Origin: Streptomyces sp. RPA4-2 | GTDB taxonomy: Bacteria; Actinomycetota; Actinomycetes; Streptomycetales; Streptomycetaceae | Assembly: GCF_012273515.2 (NCBI RefSeq) | Contig: NZ_CP050975.2 | Span: 9,424,001-9,488,000 of the forward strand | DNA: 64,000 nucleotides | Direction: 5' to 3' | Part shown: positions 18,394 through 28,004 of the stretch, one piece after another | Layout of the letters: every line of letters starts with the position of its first letter | How positions within the stretch are numbered: the first letter of the stretch is position 1 | Notes under the pieces: generated by a model | Database searches by the model: none | The model's input: only the letters and a program-made list of their open reading frames with translations | Told to the model about the DNA's origin: nothing | Made by a program: the position numbers and the translations under genes

Positions 18394-21222
18394 ATGGGTG
18401 CCGAACTCGAGACGCTGCGGGAACGCCGGGAGGCCCTGGAGCTGGTGGCCGCCGAGGCGGACCGTGCCCGTTCCGGGTCCGGCCGTCTGGTGCTGCTCAG
18501 AGGTGCCACCGGAACGGGGCGTACCGCCCTCCTGGAGGCCGTCGCCGGACAGGCGGCGGCACGCGGCACCCGGGTGCTGCGCGCCCGCTGCTCGTCCGAC
18601 GGCGACACCGCCGCCTTCGCGCCGGTCCGGCAACTGCTGGCGTCCGGAGCCGAGTTCGAGAGCGGGGTCAAGCCCTGTCCGGACCCCGCCGACGCCCCGC
18701 ACCGGTGGACCCGCGCGGAACATCTGTGGGACCAACTGCGGGCGTACGCCGTGCACTCGCCCCTGCTGGTCGCCGTGGACGACGTCCACTGCGCCGACGA
18801 GTCCTCGCGCCGCTGGTTCGTCGAGGCAGCCCGCCGGATCGACCGGCTCCCCGTCCTGCTGGTGGCCACCGAACGGAGCCAGTACGACCTCGACCCGCCC
18901 CCGGCGGGCCTGGCGCACGCGCTCTCGCCCACCCTCGTCCGTACCCACACCGTCGCCCCGCTGAGCGCCGACGCCGCCGCGCAGCTGGTGCGCGCGGAGT
19001 TCGCAACCGCCCCGCCCGGCTGGGTGGACGACTGCGTACGGGCCGGCGCGGGCAGCCCCCTGCTGCTGCGCGCCCTGCTCGACGACCTCCGCGCACGGGA
19101 GCCGGACGGCGCCCGGCGCACCACCCTCCCCGAGACCTGCGCGGCGCTGTACCCGGGCGCGTATCCGGCCGCCGTGACCTGGTGGCTGGACAGCGCGGGA
19201 CCGGCGACGGCGGGGGTGGCTCGCGCCCTCGCGACGCTCGACGACGACGCGCTGGAGGACGAACACCCCCGGGAGGCGGCCGAACTGCTCGCCCGGATGG
19301 CGGACGCGGACCCCGCCCGGGTGCCCGGCTGGCTCACCGCCATGACCCGCCTCGGCGTACTGCGTCCGGGCCCCGGGGGACGACCGGGCTACGCCCACCC
19401 GCTCTTACGGGACGCGGTGCTGAGCGGCTGGCCCAGCACCCGGCGGCAGACCGCGCACCGTACGGCGGCCGAAGTGATGCTGCGTCGCGGCGATCGCGCC
19501 GAAACGGTCGCCGGACAGCTCCTGCGGGCACCGGCCGTCGGGGCGCCCTGGGCCGCGACCGCGCTGCTGGACGCCGCCGATCTGGCGGTGCGCGACGCCA
19601 GACCCGACGACGCCGTGGCGTTCCTGCGCCGGGTGCTCGACGAGCCGCTCACGCCGGCCCGCCGCACCACGGCGCTCACCGAGCTGGGCTCCCTGGAGTT
19701 CGCCGTCGCCCGTTCGTCGGCCGGGATACCGCGGCTGACCGAGGCGACCCGGCTGCCGGGCACGCCGCAGGACCGGGTACGGGCGGCGGTGGCACTCGGC
19801 ACCGTACTGGCGCGGCGCGGCAAGGCGCGCGCGGCGATGGACGTGCTGCGCGGCCTGGACGAGCAACTGGCGGACCACCCGGACCTGATCAGGCTGCTGC
19901 AGACCGCCTCCGCGCTCCTGTCGGACCACGACCAGGGAATCCGCGAGGAGGCCTACCGCTGGCTCTACGGCGCCGCCGAACGGTCCCCGGACCTGGTCGG
20001 CACGGCCGGCCGGGCGCTCCTGGTGCGCTACGACGCGACGGCCGGTCTGGTCTCGGCCGCCACGGCCATGGAACGGATCCGCGCCCTGCTCGACGAACCC
20101 GTCGACGCGCTCGCGGAGCCCTTCCTGCTCGGTACGGCGGCCGCCGTCGCACAGTGGGCCGACGAACTGGAGGAGGCCGAGACGCTGGTGCGCCGCGGGC
20201 TCGCCCGGCAGCGGCCCTCACTCCTGCATCCGATGCACGAGGCACTGCTCAACGTACGGGCGGACATCGCCGCCGTCCGCGGTCGGTATCCGGACCTGCT
20301 CGTCGACCCGGAGGTCCGGCAGGCCGGCGAGAGGGCCCGCCGGGGTCCGGCCAACGCGCACGCGCACGCCCTGATCGCGCTCGTCGAGACGGGCCGCACC
20401 CAGGAGGCGTCCCGGCTCGCCGGCCGCTTCGATCTCCGTGACGCCCAGGACTCCTGGGAACTCAACCGGTTCCTGTACGCGCGAGGCGTGCTGCGGTCCG
20501 CGACGGGTGATCCGGCGGGCGCCCTCGACGACTTCCTGGAGTGCGGGCGGCGGCAGATGGCACGGGACGTGGTGAGCCCCGTGGTCACGCCCTGGCGCAC
20601 CGCGGCCGCCGCGTGCCGTACCGTGCTGGGCGCTCCGCAGGACGCCCTCGCGCTGGCCCGGGAGGAGCTGCGGCTCGCCCAGGTCTGGAACACCCCGCGG
20701 CTGGTGGGCCGGGCCCTGTCCGGGCTCGCCACGGCCACCGGGGGCCGCCGCGGTCTCGAACTCGCCGACCGCGCCGTACACATGCTGCGGGACGCGCCCG
20801 CGGAGACCGAGCTGATCCCCGCCCTGATCGCGCAGGGGCGCCAGTTCGTCGCGGCGGGAGAGCGGGCACGGGCCCGTGACGCCCTGCGCGAGGCGGCCGA
20901 ACGCGCGGAACGGCTGGGCGCGGTGCGCCTGCGGGCGCGGGCCGAGGAGGCACTGCCGGAAGGCCGTTCCCGCGGCACGACGACGGCGCTCACCGGATGG
21001 GAGGCGCTGACCGGCAGCGAACGCCGGATCGCCGCGCTCGCGGCCGGCGGCCGGACGAACGCCGAGATCGCGGAGCTCCTGCACCTGGCCCGGCGTACCG
21101 TCGAGACCCATCTGACCAGTGCCTACCGCAAGCTCGGCATCCGCCGCAGGGCGGAACTCACCGCCGTGATCGGAGGGCGGGCACCGGACCAGGGCGAACC
21201 GGTGGAGGTACGGGGCGCCTGA
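18394..21222 (+). CDS. Large LuxR-family (LAL) ATPase regulator
   Basis: A protein of 942 residues. The N-terminus has a Walker A motif (LLRGATGTGRTALLE) at about 38-50 of an AAA/STAND-type ATPase, with a Walker B-like LLVAVDDVHCAD further on. A long helical-repeat middle follows, then a C-terminal LuxR helix-turn-helix (LTGSERRIAALAAGGRTNAE, IAELLHLARRTVETHLTSAY). This is the LAL architecture common in Streptomyces cluster regulators. ATG at 18394 is chosen because GGAGG lies six bases ahead; an upstream ATG at 18367 (MKSSRQ) is less likely. It is transcribed away from the response-regulator gene, with a shared 190-base spacer. Confidence 0.9.
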   Translation: MGAELETLRERREALELVAAEADRARSGSGRLVLLRGATGTGRTALLEAVAGQAAARGTRVLRARCSSDGDTAAFAPVRQLLASGAEFESGVKPCPDPADAPHRWTRAEHLWDQLRAYAVHSPLLVAVDDVHCADESSRRWFVEAARRIDRLPVLLVATERSQYDLDPPPAGLAHALSPTLVRTHTVAPLSADAAAQLVRAEFATAPPGWVDDCVRAGAGSPLLLRALLDDLRAREPDGARRTTLPETCAALYPGAYPAAVTWWLDSAGPATAGVARALATLDDDALEDEHPREAAELLARMADADPARVPGWLTAMTRLGVLRPGPGGRPGYAHPLLRDAVLSGWPSTRRQTAHRTAAEVMLRRGDRAETVAGQLLRAPAVGAPWAATALLDAADLAVRDARPDDAVAFLRRVLDEPLTPARRTTALTELGSLEFAVARSSAGIPRLTEATRLPGTPQDRVRAAVALGTVLARRGKARAAMDVLRGLDEQLADHPDLIRLLQTASALLSDHDQGIREEAYRWLYGAAERSPDLVGTAGRALLVRYDATAGLVSAATAMERIRALLDEPVDALAEPFLLGTAAAVAQWADELEEAETLVRRGLARQRPSLLHPMHEALLNVRADIAAVRGRYPDLLVDPEVRQAGERARRGPANAHAHALIALVETGRTQEASRLAGRFDLRDAQDSWELNRFLYARGVLRSATGDPAGALDDFLECGRRQMARDVVSPVVTPWRTAAAACRTVLGAPQDALALAREELRLAQVWNTPRLVGRALSGLATATGGRRGLELADRAVHMLRDAPAETELIPALIAQGRQFVAAGERARARDALREAAERAERLGAVRLRARAEEALPEGRSRGTTTALTGWEALTGSERRIAALAAGGRTNAEIAELLHLARRTVETHLTSAYRKLGIRRRAELTAVIGGRAPDQGEPVEVRGA

Positions 21223-21266
21223 GACGGGCTCCCGGTGTGGCCGTACGGGGCGCCAGGGACGGGCTC
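21208..21266. repeat. Two near-identical 24-bp direct repeats
   Basis: A 24-bp unit starting GTACGGGGCGCC and ending GACGGGCTC occurs at 21208-21231 and 21243-21266 with two mismatches. It spans the end of the LAL gene and the convergent gap before the giant gene on the minus strand. No function seen. Confidence 0.55.
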
Positions 21267-21357
21267 GCGCCTGACCGTACGGGCCATGCCGCGGACCGCG
21301 GGGGCAGCGGCGGGCCGGTGGTGCCGCCACCGCGCGCGACCGTGCGGGCGAAGCGGG

Positions 21358-24300
21358 TCAGGACGAGGTGAGCCGTCCGTCCGGGTCCTGCAACGTGCCG
21401 TGCCGGGACGGGTCTTGGAGCATGCGGCGCACCAGGGGCGCGGGCATCCGCACCACCACCGGGACGGGGAGGGTGAGGTCCCGTACGGCGACGGACGCGG
21501 CGCCGGACCGCCCCCGGCCGCTCACCCGGGCCACCACCCGCACGTCCAGGGTGAACTGCACGAGCGTCGACTCGGACTTCGGCTTGTGCAGCGGCATCGA
21601 GCCGGAACCGTGGGCGGCCGCGTCGGTGGCGCCGCCCGCCCGGTCGGCGTGGCCGAGGAACTGGTTCATCCGGAACTCGTCCGCGTTCAGCACCCCCGCG
21701 CCGCCCAGCCCCCGTACCGACGTGCCGTGCTCCGCCGCCCGCTGGTGGTCCGTGCCGGTGGGCCGGGGTGCGTCCAGGCTGCTCTGCGCCACCGTCTCGA
21801 AGGTCATCTTGTCGCCGACACCCAGCACCCGTCCGCCGCGCAGCCTGGCGTGCAACGAGGTGCGCAGATCCTGTCCGCGTACGCCGGACGCGTGGACGAC
21901 CGGCAGGTCGGCCCCGGCCGCCGTCAGCAGCGGCAGGGCGGAGATCAGCCACTCGGTGGAGACCGCCTCGCGCTGGGCGTACGCCGCTGCGTCGCCCGTC
22001 CGGCGATAGCGCTCGACCCCGTGCGCCGCGCGCACCGTGTCGTCGATCACCCGCCGGATCTCGGGCGCCCCGCGAAACCCGTTGACCTGCGCCTCCATCG
22101 GCAGGCTCACCCCGCGGGCGTGCCAGGGTCCCAGCCGGGCCGCCGTGGCGTCGTCCGGCCGCAGGAACGCCTGCCCCACCTCGGCCCGCGGCACCGGCCG
22201 CAGCCGGGACAGCGCATCGAGGTCGTGCGCCGGCACGCGGTGGACCAGGGACTGGCCGCCGAGCGTGGCCAGACCCACCCGGCCCCGGGACGAGTGCAGT
22301 TCGAGGGTAGCCTCGATCGGTACGCGCATCCGCACCGAACGGGCGGAGGCCTCCGCGACGGTCTTCACGCCCAGTTGACCCCGCCCGACGGCGGCGGACC
22401 TGGTCACGTCCCAGACGCCGACGCCGAGCCCGCCGGACGCGCCGACGCTCCTGAGCGGGCCACCGCCGCCCTCCGGTTTGCCCGCCCCCGCCACGACGCC
22501 CTCGAGGGTGCGCACGTCGCCGGTCTCGGCACCGCGCGCCCTCTGCGCGACGGCCGAGGTGATGTACTCCATGTCGCGGCCGTCGGCCGCGTCGCCCTCG
22601 GCCGTGCCGGGCCGGGTGCGACGTACGCGGAACACGGCCCAGTACGGCGTCCCGCGACCGCGGAACAGCTCGACGGGCACACCGCCGTCCATCGCTCCGG
22701 AGAGCAGTCCGGCGGACCCGTCCCGGTCCAGGACGCGCAGCAGCCGCTGCATGTTGTCGTTCGGATCGGCCAGTTGCCGCCGGGGGAGCAACGCGTCCGC
22801 GAGGCCCCGGTCACGGCGCCCGACGTCGGTCCGCAGCCGTTCGAGCAGCGGGACGAAGTCGGGCAGCTCCTCGATCATGCCGAAGCCGAGCGGCAACTCC
22901 TGGGCCAGGGCGGGAACAGCCGCCGCGGGGGTCGTCGATCCGCTCGCCCGCTCACCGTGCCGCGGCGAGCCGGCCGGCTTTCGTACGGTCCTGTCGTCGC
23001 GCCCGGTCCGTGTGTCGTCGGCGGACGTCTCCGCGGCGGCCGTGGAGCAGGACGAGCCCACCGCGGGTGTGGGTTCGCTCGCCGCGCCCCCGGGCACGCG
23101 CAGACCCGCGGCCCGCACCTGTTCCCCGGTGAGCCAGAGCGCCGCCGCGGCGGGCAGCGTCCGCTCGCCCTTCGCCACGTACGGGCCACCTCCCGTGACC
23201 TTGACCTCGCCGACCATACGGACCACCAGGTCGCAGTGGACCAGGTAGAGGGGACGGCCGCGCGGGGTGTGGGCGTTGCGCTCGACGCTGCCGCTCAGCG
23301 TCGTCGCCACGGAGCCGCTCTCGCTCAGGCTCCGGCCGGCCGACACCCCCTCGCCGATCCGCCACCCGGCGCCGTTCTCCGCTCCGAGGAGACCTCCCTG
23401 CACCGAGGTCGTGGTACCGCGGCCCTCCTGCCCGGTGACCTGGTGCCCGCCGAGGACGAACGTCTCGGTTCCCGGTCCGGTGCCCTGTGCCACCACCTCC
23501 GGGTTGACGAGGGCGAACCGGGTGCCCACCGCGCCGTCGAGCGCCGCGAGCCTGCGCGGGTGGCGCAGGTTCTTCACCACCCAGCCGGAGGAGACCGCCT
23601 GGCGCAGCGCCGAGGTGATGGCCTGGGGGCTGAAGCGTTCCTCGATCGCCAGCCTCGGCGCGAGACCCTCCGTCCGCAGCGCATGGTCCGCACGCGGCTC
23701 CCGGCCACGGGCCGCGGCCTGCGACAGCAACCGGAAGGCGAGGTCCCGGACCGGGCCGCCGTCTCCCAGGGTCTCCACCAGGGTCCAGTCCCGGACCGCG
23801 CGGCCCGTGATCGACCGGGGCGTCATCGTGGACAGGTCGCCGATGCCGGACGCGGTGAACTGCCGCTGCGGCGCCGCCAGTCCGGCCGTACGGGTCCTGG
23901 TGCGGGCCGTCAGCCGGTCCTTCGCCGTGGTGTCCAGGGTGAACGCGGTCGGGGTGAGCAGGCGTACATCCTGCTCCGCCGGCGCCAGCGCCTCCGTGTC
24001 CGCACTCGACGCGATGTGTTCGGCCTCGGGCGCGTCCCGGCCCGGGGCGCCGGGGGTGAGGGCGCGCCGGGCGGACCGCTCACGGGTGGTCATGGTGACA
24101 TCGACGTCGAGGCGCAGCGCGCCGCCGAAGGAACTGGTGCTCTCGCCGCCGTTGGTCAGCACGTCGGTGCGCGTCGTCGGGCCCGCCTGGTTGCGCCGGG
24201 AGCTGTGCCGGATCCGTTCGCCACGCACCGAGGCGGACAGCACCCCGGGGACGAGCCGGAACTGGCCGAGCGCGAGGCCGCCGACCGAGCGCGAACTGGA

Positions 24301-25344
24301 GCGCCCGCTCTGGGAGTTGCTGGTGACGCCGGAGTGACTGCGCACCAGCCAGTCCTTGGTGTCTCCCAGATGTCCCGTCTCGCGGAGCGCCCCGACGACG
24401 CGGATCTGCACGTCGTGCGCGTGCCACCGGCTCTTGCGCCGCATCCGCACGCGGATCCCGGAGGAGAGCAACTGGTCCTTGTTGACCCGCAGGTTGGTCT
24501 CCGACAGTACGGTGACGAGCTCGCGGTAGTTGCGGCGCTGGACCTCGGCCTCCTCACGGCTCGCCTCCGCCGCCGGCCCCGGGCCGAACGAGGGCAGATA
24601 GCCCGCGAGGCGCGGATCGGCGGTGAAGAGCCGCTCGATGCCGGACAGCAGCGGCGCGGTGTCGAGTTGGCTGATCGTGACGCTCGATCCCATGGCCCCG
24701 AAGGGCAGATGGCGTTCGGTGTCCTGACCCGCGCGCGAGCTGCCGCCCCCCTCGGCCTCCGCCGTCTGCCCGGACACCGCGGTGTCCCCGGCCCTCTTCT
24801 TCCCGGCGTCCCCACCGGCGGGTACGGCGACCATCGGGCCCGCCGTGACACCGTCGGGCAGTGCGAGCCCGAGTGCCTGTGCCTCGTCGGCCCGGAGAGC
24901 GACCCACACGTCCATCGAGTGGTGAGCGGTCCGCGTTCCCGCGCGCACCCGCATCGCGGGCGAGAGCGGGCCGGTGCCCTCGACACGGAACCGCACCCGG
25001 CCGAAGTAGAGCACCTTGTCGCCCCGGACCTCGGCTCCCTGACGGCTCGACACCGTCTGTTCGGCCATCGTGAACCGCGCCTTGCGGACTCCGGCCGTGG
25101 GCATGACCGTGCCGCGCACCGCGGCGGCACCGCCCAGGACTCCGAACCCCGCCGCCGGGCCCGCGCCGAAGGTGCCCCCGCGCCCCTTGCCCGCCGAGTG
25201 GGACACCGAGTGCTGCGCCTGCTGGTGCGTGCGCAGCTGCGTCCCGCCGATCGGCCACGAGGGCGCCAGGCCGGTGAGGTCGGCGCGCATCCGGTAACTG
25301 CCCGTGGCGCTGCCGTCCTTGGCCACCAGGTCCTCGCCCATCAC
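21358..25344 (-). CDS. Giant eCIS-locus protein of unknown function, beta-rich repeats
   Basis: A protein of 1,328 residues (GTG at 25344, or ATG one codon later); the stop of the preceding gene lies inside the start (GTGATG), so the two are coupled. I recognise no family. Several stretches share a layout: a Ser/Gly-rich segment (HSVSHSAGKGRGG, SHSGVTSNSQSGRSSSRSVG, GTTTSVQGGLLGAENG), then alternating beta-strand-like text, then a strand ending in a V(V/P)x(H/M) turn followed by a helix (DEAQALGL, GEQVRAAGL). I count about five such units here and one in the partner. There is no signal peptide, membrane helix or VQR motif. It could be a large toxin-like cargo or a structural accessory; both are guesses from position. 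Confidence 0.75.
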   Translation of the reverse strand: MMGEDLVAKDGSATGSYRMRADLTGLAPSWPIGGTQLRTHQQAQHSVSHSAGKGRGGTFGAGPAAGFGVLGGAAAVRGTVMPTAGVRKARFTMAEQTVSSRQGAEVRGDKVLYFGRVRFRVEGTGPLSPAMRVRAGTRTAHHSMDVWVALRADEAQALGLALPDGVTAGPMVAVPAGGDAGKKRAGDTAVSGQTAEAEGGGSSRAGQDTERHLPFGAMGSSVTISQLDTAPLLSGIERLFTADPRLAGYLPSFGPGPAAEASREEAEVQRRNYRELVTVLSETNLRVNKDQLLSSGIRVRMRRKSRWHAHDVQIRVVGALRETGHLGDTKDWLVRSHSGVTSNSQSGRSSSRSVGGLALGQFRLVPGVLSASVRGERIRHSSRRNQAGPTTRTDVLTNGGESTSSFGGALRLDVDVTMTTRERSARRALTPGAPGRDAPEAEHIASSADTEALAPAEQDVRLLTPTAFTLDTTAKDRLTARTRTRTAGLAAPQRQFTASGIGDLSTMTPRSITGRAVRDWTLVETLGDGGPVRDLAFRLLSQAAARGREPRADHALRTEGLAPRLAIEERFSPQAITSALRQAVSSGWVVKNLRHPRRLAALDGAVGTRFALVNPEVVAQGTGPGTETFVLGGHQVTGQEGRGTTTSVQGGLLGAENGAGWRIGEGVSAGRSLSESGSVATTLSGSVERNAHTPRGRPLYLVHCDLVVRMVGEVKVTGGGPYVAKGERTLPAAAALWLTGEQVRAAGLRVPGGAASEPTPAVGSSCSTAAAETSADDTRTGRDDRTVRKPAGSPRHGERASGSTTPAAAVPALAQELPLGFGMIEELPDFVPLLERLRTDVGRRDRGLADALLPRRQLADPNDNMQRLLRVLDRDGSAGLLSGAMDGGVPVELFRGRGTPYWAVFRVRRTRPGTAEGDAADGRDMEYITSAVAQRARGAETGDVRTLEGVVAGAGKPEGGGGPLRSVGASGGLGVGVWDVTRSAAVGRGQLGVKTVAEASARSVRMRVPIEATLELHSSRGRVGLATLGGQSLVHRVPAHDLDALSRLRPVPRAEVGQAFLRPDDATAARLGPWHARGVSLPMEAQVNGFRGAPEIRRVIDDTVRAAHGVERYRRTGDAAAYAQREAVSTEWLISALPLLTAAGADLPVVHASGVRGQDLRTSLHARLRGGRVLGVGDKMTFETVAQSSLDAPRPTGTDHQRAAEHGTSVRGLGGAGVLNADEFRMNQFLGHADRAGGATDAAAHGSGSMPLHKPKSESTLVQFTLDVRVVARVSGRGRSGAASVAVRDLTLPVPVVVRMPAPLVRRMLQDPSRHGTLQDPDGRLTSS

Positions 25345-26930
25345 CCACCCGCCCAGCAGCGCGGCAGATCCTCCAGCACCGTCGTGGTGGAGGTGGCGTC
25401 GTGCAGCCGGGTCCGGCCGGGCGCACCCGGCGAGGTCAGGGAGGGATGCAGCACGGAGCGGACGGTGTCGAACAACCCGCCACCGCCCGGTTCCGGCGCC
25501 GCGGCATCGTCCAGCGCGACCGGGGCCAGGGAGTCCGCGAGCCGCACCCGGTTCGCCAACGGGGCGTCCAGGGGCCGCAGTCGGGCCGGCGCGGGTGTCT
25601 GGGCGGTCACGGGTACCAGGTGTTCGACGGGCACCCGCATCATCAGCGTCCCGCCGCCTCCGAAGGTCTGCGCAGCCTCACCCTGCCGCTTGATCCGTAT
25701 GCCGTAGCGCACCTTCCTCGGTATCTCGACCGAACCCTTGTCACTGCGCAGCACGCGCGGTTCGGACACGGCCTTCTGTACCCGGGTGTCCGTGGAGGAC
25801 AGGAACGGTTGCGCGTTCGCCGTCACCGCCCCGCCGAGCCACACACCGGGAACCACCGGCGCCAGCCCGAACGCCATGAAGTTGACACCCTTGCCGGCCG
25901 AGCGGCCCGAGCTGTGGCTCACCGCACCCGAGGTGTTGTGCTGGGTGTCCACCTTGACGCCGGCTCCCTCGGCCAGGCGCACGGCCTGGGCCGCCTGCCG
26001 GGGGCCGGGCTCCGTGCGGGGAGCGGAGCTGCCGTGGCCGTCGTGGTCGTCGGCCCGCTCCTTGCCCGTGGTCCCGGCGCTCTCCACCCTGGCATGGAGG
26101 GCGGCCATGGACTCGGCCTGTTCGGCCGCGGCCGCCCGCGCCTTCGCCGCCCCGGGGGAGACGAAGGTCTCGGGCAGGTCGGCGCTGTCCCGGGAGACGG
26201 TGACGGTGACGTCGTACCACCCCTTCCCCTCCGGTCCCTCGACGGTGAAGGAGCGGCCCTGCCCGTAGAACGTCTCGGGGCGCCCGGCCAGCTCCTCGCG
26301 GATCTCCGCCACCGTGCCGTCGGAGCGTCCGACGATCGTCCCGAGGGTGGTGGAGACGAACTCGTGCCCGGTCAGCCGGTACGCCGTGGAGAGGCCCGGA
26401 GCCCGTAACTCCCGCAGATACGGGGGCAGTCCGAGGGGCACATGGGCCGTGGCCGGGGCGGCGCCGGACGGCGGGGGTCCCGGCCGACGCGCCGGGCGGC
26501 CCGAACGTGCCGTGGTGGGCCGCGGGGGAGTGGTCCTTGTTCCTTCCCCGGTCTCGGTTCCTTCCCCGGTCTCGTCCTCCTCACGGAGGGCGGGCAGCAC
26601 CGTGGGCAGCTTGGTGGCGGCTCCGCTCTCCGGCAGCTCCTCGACCGTGGCCGGGACGGCGGGCCCGGCACGCGGAGGAAGCCCGGATCCGGCCAGGCCT
26701 TCGAGCGCCGGGGACCGCCCGCGCAGTGCGCGCGCCGTCGCGGCGTTCCCCGCGGACCTCTGCAGGGCCAGCAGAGTCTGGGGAGTCATACCGGGGGCCG
26801 TCGTCGCGGACGGCGGGCGCGCCGCCGGGGTTTCGCCGCCGCTCCTGGCGGAGGTTTCCGCACCGACCGGCCCTCGGCCGTGGTCGCCCGCACCGCCGTT
26901 TCCGCCCGACGTCTGCCGCTGCCTGCGCAC
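25341..26930 (-). CDS. eCIS-locus protein with LQRxAGNxA leader, coupled to the giant gene
   Basis: A protein of 529 residues from GTG at 26930 (VRRQRQTSGGNGG). Residues 54-69 read LALQRSAGNAATARAL, the same signature as in the candidate metalloprotease cargo. A Pro/Gly/Thr-rich linker follows, then a beta-rich domain (AYRLTGHEFVSTTLG; SFTVEGPEGKGWYDVTVTVS) and a unit with HNTSGAVSHSSGRSAGKG that resembles the repeats of the next gene. It ends inside the start of that gene, so the two are translated together and may act as one complex. The frame is open to 27383, but that part overlaps a convincing secreted gene on the other strand. Function unknown; the cargo link is inferred from the leader. 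Confidence 0.72.
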   Translation of the reverse strand: MRRQRQTSGGNGGAGDHGRGPVGAETSARSGGETPAARPPSATTAPGMTPQTLLALQRSAGNAATARALRGRSPALEGLAGSGLPPRAGPAVPATVEELPESGAATKLPTVLPALREEDETGEGTETGEGTRTTPPRPTTARSGRPARRPGPPPSGAAPATAHVPLGLPPYLRELRAPGLSTAYRLTGHEFVSTTLGTIVGRSDGTVAEIREELAGRPETFYGQGRSFTVEGPEGKGWYDVTVTVSRDSADLPETFVSPGAAKARAAAAEQAESMAALHARVESAGTTGKERADDHDGHGSSAPRTEPGPRQAAQAVRLAEGAGVKVDTQHNTSGAVSHSSGRSAGKGVNFMAFGLAPVVPGVWLGGAVTANAQPFLSSTDTRVQKAVSEPRVLRSDKGSVEIPRKVRYGIRIKRQGEAAQTFGGGGTLMMRVPVEHLVPVTAQTPAPARLRPLDAPLANRVRLADSLAPVALDDAAAPEPGGGGLFDTVRSVLHPSLTSPGAPGRTRLHDATSTTTVLEDLPRCWAGG

Positions 26931-27207
26931 TGTGAGCCGTCCCCGTCGCGGGGTGGCAACCCAGCCCCATCGGATCCATCCGCTCGGGAGCGTAACCACC
27001 ACGGCGGCCACCCGGGGAGCAAGATCACGGACTCTGGCGGATGGACGTCCGCCGACCACCGAGGGGTCGACGGGAGTACACCCGGGCTCCATGTCCGGTG
27101 TCCGCGCGGTCACTTCGACCAGGGTGGAAAGCCGTTGCCGCCCGCCGGCCGCGGCACCCACTGTGGCGGTGTTCGACAACGAACCACCACCCACAGGGGG
27201 ATCTCTC

Positions 27208-27552
27208 ATGCGCCGTATCCCGGCAGTCGTCGCCACCTGCGCCGCGACACTCGCCTTCCTCGCCCCGGCGGGCATGGCCGCCGCCGCGCAGGCCGCGCCC
27301 GCCGAGCAGTCGTACACCGTCGTGCCGTACGAGAACGTCAACGTCCGCCAGCTGCCGACCAAGGACAGCGCCTTTCTGGCCACCCTGACCGCGGGCCGGT
27401 CCTACCAGGCCTACTGCTGGACGCACGGCCAGACCGTCACGGACCACGGCTACACGAACGACATCTGGATCGGGTTCGCCGACGGTTACAGCAGCGCGGT
27501 CTACTTCAAGGGCGACCAGTACGCCAACCTGCCCGCCTCCAACCAGTGCTGA
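27208..27552 (+). CDS. Small secreted SH3-like protein
   Basis: A protein of 114 residues with a clear signal peptide (MRRIPAVVATCAATLAFLAP, cleavage after an Ala-rich stretch near 33). The mature part (SYTVVPYENVNVRQLPTKDS...) looks like a bacterial SH3 fold: VNVR.LPT.DS, then AYCWTHGQTV, and a C-terminal LPASNQC. Two Cys could form a disulfide. CAGGGGGA precedes the ATG. It is the first of two tandem paralogues. Such proteins often bind wall peptides, but nothing here shows the ligand. Confidence 0.8.
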   Translation: MRRIPAVVATCAATLAFLAPAGMAAAAQAAPAEQSYTVVPYENVNVRQLPTKDSAFLATLTAGRSYQAYCWTHGQTVTDHGYTNDIWIGFADGYSSAVYFKGDQYANLPASNQC

Positions 27553-27566
27553 GCCGGGAGACCCGC

Positions 27567-27950
27567 ATGCCGACCAGGCGGCTCACGGCCCGCGCAGCCG
27601 TCGCCGGTGCCGCACTCGCACTCGGACTCCTGATGGCCCCGGCCGCCTCGGCGGCGCGGGCCGAGCACACCAGAACCGTTGCCTCCGACACGTACACGGT
27701 CACAGCCCGTACGGACACGTCCGTCTACGCCGGTCCCAGCACCTCGTACCCGCGCAGGGGGTCGCTGCGCGCCGGCCACACCTACCCCGCCGACTGCTGG
27801 CTCATGGGCGATGTCGTGGCCGGCAACGGGGGGACGAGCGGCGTCTGGATCCACGTCCTGGGCGACAAGGACACCGGCGCCGGCTTCGTCAACGTCGTGT
27901 TCCTGCAAGGGGACGACCACGCGGGACTGCCCGCCTCGGCCCGCTGCTGA
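27567..27950 (+). CDS. Small secreted SH3-like protein, paralogue
   Basis: A protein of 127 residues starting 15 bases after its neighbour, with GGGAG ahead of the ATG. The signal peptide is MPTRRLTARAAVAGAALALG and what follows, with an AASA cleavage area. The mature part (TYTVTARTDTSVYAGPSTSY) follows the SH3b pattern and ends ASARC, close to the neighbour's ASNQC. The two mature halves share layout and Cys positions but little else, so the duplication is old. Confidence 0.8.
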   Translation: MPTRRLTARAAVAGAALALGLLMAPAASAARAEHTRTVASDTYTVTARTDTSVYAGPSTSYPRRGSLRAGHTYPADCWLMGDVVAGNGGTSGVWIHVLGDKDTGAGFVNVVFLQGDDHAGLPASARC

Positions 27951-28004
27951 CCTCACGCGAACGGGCCTGTGCGAAGGGCCCTTGAAGCGGGGCGCCCGCG
28001 CGGC

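Noticed and set aside
26931..27383. Longer start for the LQRxAGNxA protein
   Set aside because: It would overlap, on the opposite strand, a gene with a clear signal peptide; the sequence has no domain character.
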